41,689 bases of DNA from an uncultured Gammaproteobacteria bacterium (GCA_913051905.1 CAJXBY010000002.1:1-41689); one strand, 5' to 3'. Counted from the first letter of the stretch, positions 18,657 through 26,894 are shown. Notes: generated by a model not told the origin, from the sequence alone. Program-made: numbers and translations.

Positions 18657-19795
18657 TGATTGACCCATCCGACAATCTGGTCGGCACTCAGCCTCGCCCC
18701 ATCACACGGCCGGGACGACAGCCGCCAGGGCGCGGGGCCGGCGAGTCGTGCCGCGGCCCGGGCAAGACCTTCAGGGTACAACTCGGCTTCCTCGATGAAA
18801 TCGGCCCGACCCATCTGCTTGAGGCGTCTCGCCCGCATGACCTGTTCGGTTTCGGAGCCGTCACCCTGAAATGGAACGAGCAGAGCCGGCACACCGGAGA
18901 CCAGAATGTCGACCACACTGTTATAGCCCGCCTGCGAAACGGACAACCTGGCGTATTCCAGCAGGTGCAGAAAATCTGGCCGGTTTGCCTCTATTCGGAC
19001 ATTCGCCGGCGCCTCATCCCGTAATCTCTCGCGGAGCCCCCCCTGCGCTTGACTGCCCACCAAGATCCGCCACTCCAAATGCCTGACACAGTCTTGATCT
19101 GCAGCACGGACAGCGGTTTGGTAAAGCATCGTTCCCACTGCACCACCTCCTGCGGAGACAATCACCTCGCCTTCTTCAATGTGTCCTGCCGGACCTTGGT
19201 TTCCCGTGCTCACCAGACCAGTGTAGTGGAGGTTGCAACGGATCTTTTCGGTCAGGCTAAACGACGCTTGCAGGGGCAGAAAATCCGAATCACCATGGAC
19301 CAGAACATCGTCATAGTATCCGTTCAGGATGTCCACGGTCTCCTGCTCCCGCAGTGCTTCTCTTTTTTGAACCACATCCCGAACAGAACACACTACCCGG
19401 CCCCGTAGCGCCCGGACACAATCGAGCAACGGCACTATTTCAAATCGCAGCTGCCGCCGTCCGAAAGGATAGAGCTCAGTCACGAGAATCCGCGGCTGGA
19501 TTCGTTGGGCCAGTTGAGATAACTGCTCTTTGCGGTTTGAACGCCATCGGTCATCGACGGGGGTGCCGTCGCCCTGCAGAAGGCGGGAGAAATCCCCGTC
19601 CGCGGCCCGTACCGGCGGTAACTGATGAAAATCGATTCTCGGGCTGTGGGTCTCCTCCAGCGGCATACCGCCGCTCACCACGTGGACTTCGACGCCGCGG
19701 TCAGCACAAGCCTCTGCTATGGCGAGTGTGCGCCTCAGATGTCCCACACCTAGCAGGTGCTGCACATAGAATAAGATCGTGGGAGCCGATTCCAC
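18653..19795 (-). CDS. MurG-like GT-B glycosyltransferase (paralogue A)
   Basis: The 380-residue protein has the layout of GT28/MurG-type enzymes. There is an N-terminal nucleotide-loop region LLGVGHLRRTLAIAE (14-28), a mid-chain glycine-rich segment VSAGGGAVG (213-221), and a C-terminal donor-binding motif SQAGYNSVVDILVSGVPAL (287-305) that corresponds to the MurG R-A-G-A-x-T-x-x-E region. It has no membrane segment. It is a distant paralogue of the next gene, sharing GHLRR, the R-D-(V/I) motif in mid-protein and GYNxxxxIL. It sits 26 bases after that gene and overlaps the GNAT gene by four bases. It is not the housekeeping MurG, since no mur/fts genes flank it. The substrate is unknown. Confidence 0.83.
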   Translation of the reverse strand: MESAPTILFYVQHLLGVGHLRRTLAIAEACADRGVEVHVVSGGMPLEETHSPRIDFHQLPPVRAADGDFSRLLQGDGTPVDDRWRSNRKEQLSQLAQRIQPRILVTELYPFGRRQLRFEIVPLLDCVRALRGRVVCSVRDVVQKREALREQETVDILNGYYDDVLVHGDSDFLPLQASFSLTEKIRCNLHYTGLVSTGNQGPAGHIEEGEVIVSAGGGAVGTMLYQTAVRAADQDCVRHLEWRILVGSQAQGGLRERLRDEAPANVRIEANRPDFLHLLEYARLSVSQAGYNSVVDILVSGVPALLVPFQGDGSETEQVMRARRLKQMGRADFIEEAELYPEGLARAAARLAGPAPWRLSSRPCDGARLSADQIVGWVNQ

Positions 19796-19821
19796 TAGTT
19801 TGCCGCTGGACAGGCCAAGCG

Positions 19822-21036
19822 TTAGCGGGCGACTGACTTCAGTAAAGGACCGTCCCGCTCGGTCAGCAAGGCTTGTACACGGTTTCGAACTTCTGTAGCC
19901 CCGGAAAGCAATTTCAGGCCCCCAGCGGTGGAGGGGAGCGGCCTGTGACTCAATGACTGCAGGGCGTGCGCCATGACTTTTGACGACCGGTCCCCATCAC
20001 CCTGTAACATATCAATAAGGCCCAGATCTTCTGCCCGGCGTGCACGAAGCGTCTGTTCCATCCTGGGTACGGAGCGGGGCACCAGCAGTGCTCTTTTATC
20101 CAACGACAGGATTTCACAGAACGTGTTGTAACCACCCATCGCGACGATCCCTGCGGCTCGCGCGATCAGCAGTTCGATGTTCGGATGAAAGGTGAGGGTC
20201 TGGACATTATCCAGCGCGGCGGCCCTGCGTTCGAAGCTGAAACGGCGGGACTGGCTCATGAACGGTCCCAGTGCAATTAGCAGATGCAGGTCGGGTCGGG
20301 CATGTTCCTCACAGGCCCGCAACACCCAATCCACCAGAGTCTCCCCGTCACCGCCCCCGCCTGGCGTCACGAGCAGAAAAGGTTCATCGGGCACCTCAAC
20401 CGGGTTTCTGGCCAACTCCGGCAGGTGGCGCTCCAGATAACCGGTATAGACCATTCGCGCCCTGGCCGCCGGACTGATATCGATGCCTAACAGCGGATCA
20501 CCCATGGCAGGTACTCCGTAGACCCAGATTTCGTCGTAGAGTCGGTCCAGGTCCATCGGTATACCGCGGTTTTTCCATTCTTGACGGAGCAACACCGGGT
20601 CATCCATGATATCCCGCAGACCGAGAACCGTACGACCGCCCTGCGCGCGAAGCAGTTCAATGGTGGACCTGACCTCGCCTCTGAGACCCAGCGGTTCCTT
20701 GTCCACGATCAGCAAGTCGGGTGAAAAGGTTTTTGCGGTCTGTTCAATAATGGACGAGCGCATCTGCAGTGTCTGCGTGAGATCGGTATGGCTGGAGAGC
20801 GCCGTATAGTCTCCGCCACGCAGCTTGACGACACCCGGAATGCGTACGAAATCCACCCGGGCTTTGAAATCGAAGCTGCCAATGATCGGAGAGCCTGAAA
20901 CGATCAGCACCCTCAATCCCTTGTAGTGCTCGACAAGCGTGTGTGCGATCGTCCTACAACGCCGAAGGTGCCCCAGCCCGAACGTATCGTGGCTGTAGAT
21001 CAGTATTCGCGTGTCGTCGAGTTTTCCGTCGGCCAT
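19822..21036 (-). CDS. MurG-like GT-B glycosyltransferase (paralogue B)
   Basis: The product has 404 residues from the ATG at 21036, which is preceded by GGAAGAGGG; the open frame extends to 21072 but without a ribosome-binding site. Recognisable parts are YSHDTFGLGHLRRCRTIAH (14-32), the donor-domain glycine patch TPGGGGDGETLVDW (224-237), and MGGYNTFCEILSLDKRALLV (300-319), the counterpart of the UDP-sugar-binding helix of MurG. It shares several short motifs with paralogue A, so the two probably arose by duplication and act in one pathway. This gene heads the minus-strand unit that faces the GT4 operon, and a promoter-like sequence lies at 21103-21130. Confidence 0.83.
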   Translation of the reverse strand: MADGKLDDTRILIYSHDTFGLGHLRRCRTIAHTLVEHYKGLRVLIVSGSPIIGSFDFKARVDFVRIPGVVKLRGGDYTALSSHTDLTQTLQMRSSIIEQTAKTFSPDLLIVDKEPLGLRGEVRSTIELLRAQGGRTVLGLRDIMDDPVLLRQEWKNRGIPMDLDRLYDEIWVYGVPAMGDPLLGIDISPAARARMVYTGYLERHLPELARNPVEVPDEPFLLVTPGGGGDGETLVDWVLRACEEHARPDLHLLIALGPFMSQSRRFSFERRAAALDNVQTLTFHPNIELLIARAAGIVAMGGYNTFCEILSLDKRALLVPRSVPRMEQTLRARRAEDLGLIDMLQGDGDRSSKVMAHALQSLSHRPLPSTAGGLKLLSGATEVRNRVQALLTERDGPLLKSVAR

Positions 21037-21102
21037 CAATTCCCTCTTCCAACAGTGCACACCACAGGGCATTCAGGACAACAGAACACCGTGAGTGAGG
21101 AC

Positions 21103-21130
21103 ATTGTATCAGCGCACCGGTGGCCGGCAA
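21103..21130 (-). promoter_or_regulatory. Putative promoter for the MurG-like gene pair
   Basis: On the minus strand, TTGCCG (21125-21130) and TACAAT (21103-21108) are 16 bases apart. The start would be near 21096, giving a leader of about 60 bases to the ATG at 21036. The match is moderate. Confidence 0.35.
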
Positions 21131-21201
21131 CGGCAGCACTATCAGCCCGGAAATACAACGTTCCGGCTTGGTAATCCGCTGCTGCTGCTGCCCGAATGTG
21201 C

Positions 21202-21229
21202 TTGACACTTTCGCGATCCTGATGATGAT
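21202..21229 (+). promoter_or_regulatory. Putative sigma-70 promoter for the acyl-CoA ligase gene
   Basis: A perfect TTGACA (21202-21207) is followed after 16 bases by GATGAT (21224-21229). The predicted start is about 47 bases before the ATG at 21284, which has CAGGAG six bases upstream. Confidence 0.45.
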
Positions 21230-21283
21230 TGCCCGATATCGTCCAACAAAAATCCGCTGAGGCACCTACCCCAGGAGTCGATC

Positions 21284-22906
21284 ATGTCGATCTTCAATGA
21301 GCAACTGGATCAGAACAAAGCCAATTACGTACCGCTTTCGCCGGTGAGCTTTCTGCGTCGGGCAGCACAGATTGCCCCGGACGACCTAGCTGTTATTTAC
21401 GGTGAGCGGCGATACACCTACAGCCAGTTCTGGGAACGATCCTGCCGCCTGGCAAGCGCGCTGACCCGCCGGGGGATTGGACCGGGTGATTGTGTCGCCA
21501 TCATGGCTGCAAACACACCAGAGATGCTCGAGGCCCATAACGGGATTCCGATGATGGGTGCGGTACTCAACTCGCTGAATATACGCCTTGATGCCGCAAC
21601 AATCGCCTTCATCCTGGACCACGGACAGGCCAGCGTCCTCATCACCGATCGAGCTTTCTCGTCCACCATCGCTGAAGCACTACAGTTAATCCACCGACCG
21701 TTACTGGTGATCGATATCAATGATTCCACGTCTCCTGACGGCGAACTTATCGGTGACACCGATTACGAAAGCCTGTTGGCAGAAGGCGAGACTGTGTATC
21801 ACTCGGACCAGCCCGATGACGAGTGGCAAGCCCTGTCCCTGCTCTATACGTCGGGCACCACCGGTAACCCGAAGGGCTGTGTTTATCACCATCGCGGTGC
21901 CTACCTGAACGCTCTGGGCAACATGGCTACCATGGGCCTGACGCGAGAGTCGGTTTACCTGTGGACATTGCCGATGTTCCACTGTGATGGCTGGACCTTT
22001 ACGTGGGGCGTCACCGCAGCCTTGGCCACTCATGTCTGCCTTCGAGAGGTCGACCCGGCGCGAGTTTTTGAACTGATCCGTGATGAAAAAGTCTCTCACA
22101 TGTGCGGTGCACCGGTTGTCCTGAACATGCTGGCTCATGCACCCGACAACGCCAAGACCCGGTTTCCACAAAGAGTTGAAATCGCAACGGGCGGTGCCGC
22201 ACCGCCTTCTCCCGTGATCGAAGCCATGGAGGAGAACGGATTCAACGTCACTCACCTGTACGGCCTGACCGAAACCTACGGCCCCGCAACCGTGTGTCTA
22301 ACCCAGGCTGACTGGTCCGAGCTTTCGGTGACAGACCGTTCTACCCGTATCGCCCGACAGGGTGTTCACTACGCCACCCTGGAGGGCGCGAGTGTCAAGG
22401 ATCCGCAGACGATGAAAGATGTGCCCTGGGATGGACAAACGATGGGGGAAGTGATGATACGTGGCAACACGGTTATGAAAGGTTATCTCAGGAATCCTGC
22501 CGCCACCCAGGATGTGTTCTCGGGGGGCTGGTTCCACAGTGGCGACCTAGCGGTCCGCCATGCCGACGGTTACATTGAGGTCAAAGACCGTTCCAAAGAC
22601 ATCATCATCTCCGGCGGCGAGAACATATCCAGCCTGGAGATCGAGGAAACGCTGTACCGCCATCCCGCTGTATTGGAAGCGGCAGTCGTCGCCAGGCCCG
22701 ATGACAAGTGGGGCGAAACGCCGTGCGCCTTTGTGACACTACATGAAGGTGGAAATGCCTCAGCAAATGACATCATCGGGTTCTGCCGAGACCACCTGGC
22801 CCATTTCAAAACTCCGAAGACGGTCATCTTCGGGCCATTACCAAAGACCTCAACGGGCAAGATTCAAAAATTCGTACTGCGCAAACAGGCGGAGAATGCT
22901 GCCTGA
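21284..22906 (+). CDS. AMP-forming acyl-CoA ligase (medium-chain / DmdB-like)
   Basis: The product activates a carboxylic acid to its CoA thioester through an acyl-adenylate. The 540-residue protein has the P-loop YTSGTTGNPKG (188-198), the A5 motif LYGLTETYGP, the A8 hinge region VKDRSKDIIISGGENISS and the catalytic lysine Lys526 in PKTSTGKIQKF. The MFHCDGWTF segment after the P-loop is characteristic of the group that includes medium-chain fatty acyl-CoA ligases and the DMSP-catabolism enzyme DmdB. The acid substrate cannot be assigned from this alone. The ribosome-binding site CAGGAG supports the ATG at 21284. It ends 4 bases from the convergent phytanoyl-CoA dioxygenase-like gene. Confidence 0.9.
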   Translation: MSIFNEQLDQNKANYVPLSPVSFLRRAAQIAPDDLAVIYGERRYTYSQFWERSCRLASALTRRGIGPGDCVAIMAANTPEMLEAHNGIPMMGAVLNSLNIRLDAATIAFILDHGQASVLITDRAFSSTIAEALQLIHRPLLVIDINDSTSPDGELIGDTDYESLLAEGETVYHSDQPDDEWQALSLLYTSGTTGNPKGCVYHHRGAYLNALGNMATMGLTRESVYLWTLPMFHCDGWTFTWGVTAALATHVCLREVDPARVFELIRDEKVSHMCGAPVVLNMLAHAPDNAKTRFPQRVEIATGGAAPPSPVIEAMEENGFNVTHLYGLTETYGPATVCLTQADWSELSVTDRSTRIARQGVHYATLEGASVKDPQTMKDVPWDGQTMGEVMIRGNTVMKGYLRNPAATQDVFSGGWFHSGDLAVRHADGYIEVKDRSKDIIISGGENISSLEIEETLYRHPAVLEAAVVARPDDKWGETPCAFVTLHEGGNASANDIIGFCRDHLAHFKTPKTVIFGPLPKTSTGKIQKFVLRKQAENAA

Positions 22907-22910
22907 TTTG

Positions 22911-23729
22911 TCAGACAGGGCGCTCTTCCCGCCAGACCACCGGGTACCTCTCGCTGTCCAGGGGATCGCCATCAGCGTGCTCCTCCGAGCGCAGGCCCTT
23001 GTTTGTACCCGCCCGGGCATCATAGACCACATCATCCCCCGTGTACCGTACTGCATAGCCTCGCCGCCGTATGTGTGATGTCAGGTTCCCACCGGCACCG
23101 TGAACTGTCAGCGCATGAAAGACATACGCGTCTCCAGGCGAGAGATTCCAGCTGACGATATCGTACTGATCTCGCGTCTGGTCAAAATCCGGGATAGGCT
23201 CGTAGTTCGGATTTCGCTCATAGGCTTCTATGCTGGGACCTTTTCCAAAGGTTTCAGGCTGGAACCACCGATCCCAGCGATGAGAGCCACGAACAAACTC
23301 CATTGCACCACTGTCGGCGCTGACCGGATCCAACGCAATCCAGAACGTCAGCACCTGCCAGCCCCGCATCGCCCAGTAGGGCTGATCATTATGCCAACGC
23401 GTCCTGTTAGGCGTGCCCGGCTCTTTCACAAACAACTGGTCGTAGAGCAGATTGATTTTCGCCGACCCCAGCAACTGGGCAGCCATCTCCGGCAATGGTG
23501 AGTTCTTGCAAAAGTCGCGAAATCCGCTGTTACTCTCCCAGACTCTGAGATTCCCGTGGAATCGTCCTTCGCCATTCTCCGCCTCATAACGGTGAACGAA
23601 CGGACCGGGGTTCTCGATGTCCTGTTCGACCGCCTCGCGTAGTAGAGCCACCCACTCCTGGTTGATACAGCCCCGAAGCACTGTCACACCATCCTGGTTG
23701 TATTGTTCGATCACGTTTTCGATGATCAT
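22911..23729 (-). CDS. Phytanoyl-CoA dioxygenase (PhyH) family protein
   Basis: The product is a predicted Fe(II)/2-oxoglutarate-dependent oxygenase of 272 residues. The facial triad is visible as His113 and Asp115 in RWHNDQPYW and His210 in LTVHGAGGNLT. A 2-oxoglutarate-binding arginine is likely in the RRRGYAVRYTGDD stretch at 221-233. Bacterial members act on diverse substrates (alkyl-CoA, ectoine, phosphonates, natural products). Convergence with the acyl-CoA ligase gene is compatible with alpha-hydroxylation of an activated acid but does not prove it. The start is the ATG at 23729; its ribosome-binding site is weak. Confidence 0.87.
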   Translation of the reverse strand: MIIENVIEQYNQDGVTVLRGCINQEWVALLREAVEQDIENPGPFVHRYEAENGEGRFHGNLRVWESNSGFRDFCKNSPLPEMAAQLLGSAKINLLYDQLFVKEPGTPNRTRWHNDQPYWAMRGWQVLTFWIALDPVSADSGAMEFVRGSHRWDRWFQPETFGKGPSIEAYERNPNYEPIPDFDQTRDQYDIVSWNLSPGDAYVFHALTVHGAGGNLTSHIRRRGYAVRYTGDDVVYDARAGTNKGLRSEEHADGDPLDSERYPVVWREERPV

Positions 23730-23845
23730 GTCGGAATCTTCTGGAGCCTATCCTGGCTGACAATGGCCGGTTTCTGGCAACCTGTTGCCTTGGTTCCGGC
23801 CAACCGATGGTTAACCTAGATTCGGGGGAATGAAACGATAGTGAA

Positions 23846-23886
23846 CCATTGTAACGAACCCCTGTCCAACCGGTTCGTTACAATGG
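23846..23886. promoter_or_regulatory. Perfect 15-base inverted repeat immediately upstream of the ridA-like gene
   Basis: The arms are CCATTGTAACGAACC (23846-23860) and GGTTCGTTACAATGG (23872-23886), with an 11-base spacer and no mismatch. The repeat ends five bases before the ATG at 23891. A -10-like TACAAT (23879-23884) lies in the right arm, seven bases from that ATG. It can be read as an operator for a dimeric regulator (TetR-like spacing) or as an RNA hairpin that would sequester the start. Confidence 0.65.
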
Positions 23887-23890
23887 GCCC

Positions 23891-24364
23891 ATGAACACAG
23901 TACAACATCGCCTTGATAGCCTCGGCATACAATTGCCGGAACCCCGGGCACCAGCTTACAGTTACAGTGCGGTGGTGGTGGACAACGGGCTCGCCTGGGT
24001 TTCCGGTCAGTTGCCGTGGGACGGCGACACATCAAATCTGATTTTCACCGGACGCCTCGGGGAGACAGTCAACCTGACTGAGGGTCAGGCCTGTGCCAGG
24101 GCCTGCATATTCAATGCCCTGGCCGTTCTTCAGGATGCGCTGGGCACGCTCGATCATATCCAGCGGGTCCTCAAAGTGGTCGGTTACGTCGCCTCCGGAC
24201 CCGGTTTCAATCAGCAACCGGCGGTCATTGATTCCGCATCCACGATCCTGACTGACGTTTTTAGGGAGGAAGGCCATCACGCCCGCTCTGCTGTCGGGGT
24301 TGCCGAACTTCCCCGCGGAGCACCGGTCGAGATCGAACTGATTGCAAGAACCCGTACCCAGTAA
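23891..24364 (+). CDS. RidA/YjgF family protein (longer type, 157 residues)
   Basis: RidA-family trimers hydrolyse reactive enamine/imine intermediates or serve as specialised deaminases. Here the core is AYSYSAVVVDNGLAWVSGQL near the start and HARSAVGVAELPRGAPVEIE near the end, which contains the conserved arginine and the glutamate of the active site. The protein belongs to the longer L-PSP-like branch, unlike NbaF at 27913. There is no Shine-Dalgarno sequence before the ATG. A TACAAT box seven bases upstream suggests a leaderless mRNA. It precedes nbaC by 95 bases on the same strand and may detoxify enamine intermediates (2-aminomuconate family) of that pathway; this is inference. Confidence 0.85.
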   Translation: MNTVQHRLDSLGIQLPEPRAPAYSYSAVVVDNGLAWVSGQLPWDGDTSNLIFTGRLGETVNLTEGQACARACIFNALAVLQDALGTLDHIQRVLKVVGYVASGPGFNQQPAVIDSASTILTDVFREEGHHARSAVGVAELPRGAPVEIELIARTRTQ

Positions 24365-24459
24365 CCCCTCTGACCAACCCCGCTTGGGTTAACATCAAAG
24401 AAAAACCGGCCTGCCATTAAGGTCCGTTGCTTGCGAGCCTCAGTTTAAGAAGACATCAT

Positions 24460-25005
24460 ATGACACGTTATACCCCATTCAATTTCACCGACTGGATCGA
24501 CAACAATCAGCAGCACCTCAAACCCCCCGTCAGTAACAAACACCTGTTCGACGAACCCTCGCAGATGGTCGTGATGGTTGTGGGCGGGCCGAACCAGCGG
24601 GTCGATTTTCACGACGATCCGGCTGAGGAATTTTTCTATCAGGTGAGAGGTGACATGGTTCTCAAAATCTCTGAAAACGGTGAGATTCTCGACGTGCCGA
24701 TACGTGAGGGAGAAGTGTTCATGCTGCCTGCCCATGTTCGACACTCACCACAACGGCCCATTCCTGGCTCTGTCGGCCTGGTTGTTGAAGGAGCGCGACA
24801 CGCCGGCATGACAGACGGATTCGAGTGGTTCTGCTTTGACTGTGGAAAACTGGTGCACCGCGTCGAAGTGAAAGTTCAGGACATCGTCAAGGACCTGCCT
24901 CCCCTGTTCGACGCGTTCTATGGCAATGAGGCACAGCGGACCTGTGCGAACTGCGGGGCAAGGCACCCCGGAAAAGAACCACCGACCGACTGGGCAACCC
25001 TCTGA
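24460..25005 (+). CDS. nbaC: 3-hydroxyanthranilate 3,4-dioxygenase
   Basis: This cupin dioxygenase opens the ring of 3-hydroxyanthranilate to 2-amino-3-carboxymuconate semialdehyde (ACMS). The 181-residue protein keeps the residues known from the Cupriavidus enzyme at identical positions: Fe ligands His51, Glu57 and His95, substrate residues Arg47, Arg99 and Glu110, and the rubredoxin-like second iron site Cys125, Cys128, Cys162 and Cys165 (CFDC and CANC). The start is the ATG at 24460; the open frame reaches a TTG at 24427, but homologues begin MTRYTPFNF-like. Nine bases separate it from nbaD, so they are cotranscribed. The reaction product is unstable and cyclises to quinolinate unless NbaD acts on it. 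Confidence 0.96.
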   Translation: MTRYTPFNFTDWIDNNQQHLKPPVSNKHLFDEPSQMVVMVVGGPNQRVDFHDDPAEEFFYQVRGDMVLKISENGEILDVPIREGEVFMLPAHVRHSPQRPIPGSVGLVVEGARHAGMTDGFEWFCFDCGKLVHRVEVKVQDIVKDLPPLFDAFYGNEAQRTCANCGARHPGKEPPTDWATL

Positions 25006-25014
25006 TCACCCGCC

Positions 25015-26034
25015 GTGGCGGTCATCGACACACATACCCACTTCCTGCCTTACCAGTGGCCGGACCTGGAAGAGCGGTATGGGTCTGCGGACTGGCCGTG
25101 GCTCAAGCACACCAGCCAGGACCGGGCCATGCTGATGGTGGGCGAAAAGGAGTTTCGTCCGGTCTACTCCGCATGCTGGGATATAGAACGGCGACTCCAG
25201 GAAATGGATCGCGACCACATCGATCAGCAGATCATGTGTGCTACACCCCTGTTATTTGGATACCAACGGGATGCCGCCCACGCCGATGACTGCGCTAGAC
25301 TGTTCAACGATCTGTCACTTGAGATGTGCAGTCGCTCCCACGGGCGCATCATGAGCCTTGCGCAAGTACCCCTTCAGAACACTGACCTGGCCTGCAGGGA
25401 AATCGAACGGGCGATGGGCTGCGGACACCTGGGCGTGCAGATCGGTAACCATGTCGGCGACCGCGATCTGGACGACGAGGGCCTCATCACTTTCCTGCAG
25501 CATTGTGCCGACGTTGAAGCACCTGTGCTGATCCATCCCTGGGACATGCTTGGGCGGGAACGAATGAATCGCCACATGCTCCAGTGGCTGGTGGCCATGC
25601 CGGCCGAAACCCAGTTATCTATTCTGCACCTGATTCTGTCCGGTGCGTTCGAACGCCTGCCTCGATCTCTTAAGCTCTGCTTCGCACACGGCGGAGGCAG
25701 CTTCGCTTATCTGCTAGGCCGAGTCGATAACGCCTGGCTGCACCGGGATATCGTCCGAGAACACTGCCCGCAGCTCCCATCGAGCTATACCGATCGGTTC
25801 TCGGTTGACTCGGCCGTGTTCGACCCGGGTGCGCTGCGCCTGCTGGTAGACGTCATGGGTCCTGATCGCGTCATGCTGGGCACTGATTATCCTTTTCCGC
25901 TCGGCGAACAGAAGATGGGGCATCTGGTTCGTTCAGCCCAAACGCTGTCGGAAACCGAAAAAACCAAGATTCTAGAAGACAACCCGAAGTCTTTCTTTTT
26001 CAAGACAAATACAAGGTATTCTCGCAAGATCTGA
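25015..26034 (+). CDS. nbaD: 2-amino-3-carboxymuconate-6-semialdehyde decarboxylase (ACMSD)
   Basis: This zinc-dependent amidohydrolase-fold decarboxylase turns ACMS into 2-aminomuconate semialdehyde and so diverts flux from quinolinate. The 339-residue protein has His7 and His9 (DTHTHFLP), His174 (LIHPWDM), His225 (FAHGGG) and Asp291 (GTDYPFP), matching the Pseudomonas ACMSD ligands with a shift of two or three residues. The substrate arginines Arg48 and Arg236 are also present. The start is GTG at 25015: an in-frame TGA at 25003-25005 (the nbaC stop) leaves no other candidate. It is translationally close-coupled to nbaC. Confidence 0.95.
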   Translation: MAVIDTHTHFLPYQWPDLEERYGSADWPWLKHTSQDRAMLMVGEKEFRPVYSACWDIERRLQEMDRDHIDQQIMCATPLLFGYQRDAAHADDCARLFNDLSLEMCSRSHGRIMSLAQVPLQNTDLACREIERAMGCGHLGVQIGNHVGDRDLDDEGLITFLQHCADVEAPVLIHPWDMLGRERMNRHMLQWLVAMPAETQLSILHLILSGAFERLPRSLKLCFAHGGGSFAYLLGRVDNAWLHRDIVREHCPQLPSSYTDRFSVDSAVFDPGALRLLVDVMGPDRVMLGTDYPFPLGEQKMGHLVRSAQTLSETEKTKILEDNPKSFFFKTNTRYSRKI

Positions 26035-26120
26035 CTGCCCGGGCTGGATTCCATTGATTCAGGCGTCGCAGAAACACCGGCTGTTTTCCAGAATCAAGAT
26101 TCGAACCCGTTCGTATTGCC

Positions 26121-26149
26121 TTGAACCAACGCTATTTTGGTCCTATTCT
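26121..26149 (+). promoter_or_regulatory. Putative promoter giving a leaderless ubiX-like mRNA
   Basis: TTGAAC (26121-26126), a 17-base spacer, then TATTCT (26144-26149). The predicted transcription start, seven bases on, is the A of the ATG at 26156, so the mRNA would have no leader. No Shine-Dalgarno sequence precedes the ATG, which is consistent. Confidence 0.45.
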
Positions 26150-26155
26150 CGACGT

Positions 26156-26764
26156 ATGAATTCTTCACTTCAGCGCCTGGTGGTTGGCATATCCGGAGCG
26201 AGTGGCGCCATCTACGGCATACGTTTACTTGAGGTTTTAAGGGGACTTAGCCACATAGAGACCCACCTCGTTGTCAGCCATGCTGCCAAACGAACCATTC
26301 TGCTTGAGACGGATCATACACTCCAACATGTAGAGAGCCTTGCGGATCAGGTGTTTGGATTCAATGACATCGCAGCCTGTGTTTCATCTGGTTCCTACCA
26401 TACTCTCGGAATGGTGATCGCCCCCTGTTCAATCAAGACGCTCTCCGGCATTGCCCACTGCTATGGCGACAACCTGCTGGTCAGGGCGGCAGACGTTGTG
26501 CTCAAGGAACAGCGGAAACTCGTTTTGGTCCTGCGCGAGACCCCTCTTCATCTGGGTCACACCCGGTTGATGTCAAAGGCCATCGAATCAGGGGCGACCC
26601 TCCTACCGCCAATGCCGGCCTTCTATCATCGACCGCGTACCATTGACGACCTGATCGATCAAACCGTAAACCGCGTTCTAGATCAGTTTGATATTGAAAT
26701 ACCGAAGGATCTTTTTGATCGTTGGCAGGGTCCGGTAAATACCAAAGCCAACACAACAGCCTGA
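26156..26764 (+). CDS. ubiX: UbiX/Pad1-like flavin prenyltransferase
   Basis: The product is predicted to prenylate FMN to prenyl-FMN, the cofactor of UbiD-type decarboxylases. The 202-residue protein shows the N-terminal FMN loop GISGASGAIYGIRLLE (11-26), APCSIKTLSGIAHCYGDNL (89-107), the phosphate-contact block KLVLVLRETPLHLGH (121-135) and the PPMPAFYHRP segment (151-160). These cover the full UbiX active site. The frame is open from 26054, but only the ATG at 26156 gives the normal N-terminus. No ubiD gene is visible in the window. Placement in an aromatic catabolic cluster suggests service to a UbiD-family (de)carboxylase elsewhere, or the ubiquinone pathway. Confidence 0.9.
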   Translation: MNSSLQRLVVGISGASGAIYGIRLLEVLRGLSHIETHLVVSHAAKRTILLETDHTLQHVESLADQVFGFNDIAACVSSGSYHTLGMVIAPCSIKTLSGIAHCYGDNLLVRAADVVLKEQRKLVLVLRETPLHLGHTRLMSKAIESGATLLPPMPAFYHRPRTIDDLIDQTVNRVLDQFDIEIPKDLFDRWQGPVNTKANTTA

Positions 26765-26894
26765 TAAAGCACCGTCACCAAGGGCATAGCTGATACTGCT
26801 CTGGCGAACGATCTGTGCTTTACGTATTATGTCCCGAGGTTGTATTCGGTTTCGATCGGCCCGACGCAGTAGTAGTTCATTAAGACCAATCCAT

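Noticed and set aside
21179..21193. Short run of CTG-like triplets (GCTGCTGCTGCTGCC) considered as a microsatellite
   Set aside because: Only four to five units, intergenic, with no second copy; within chance expectation in this G+C range.
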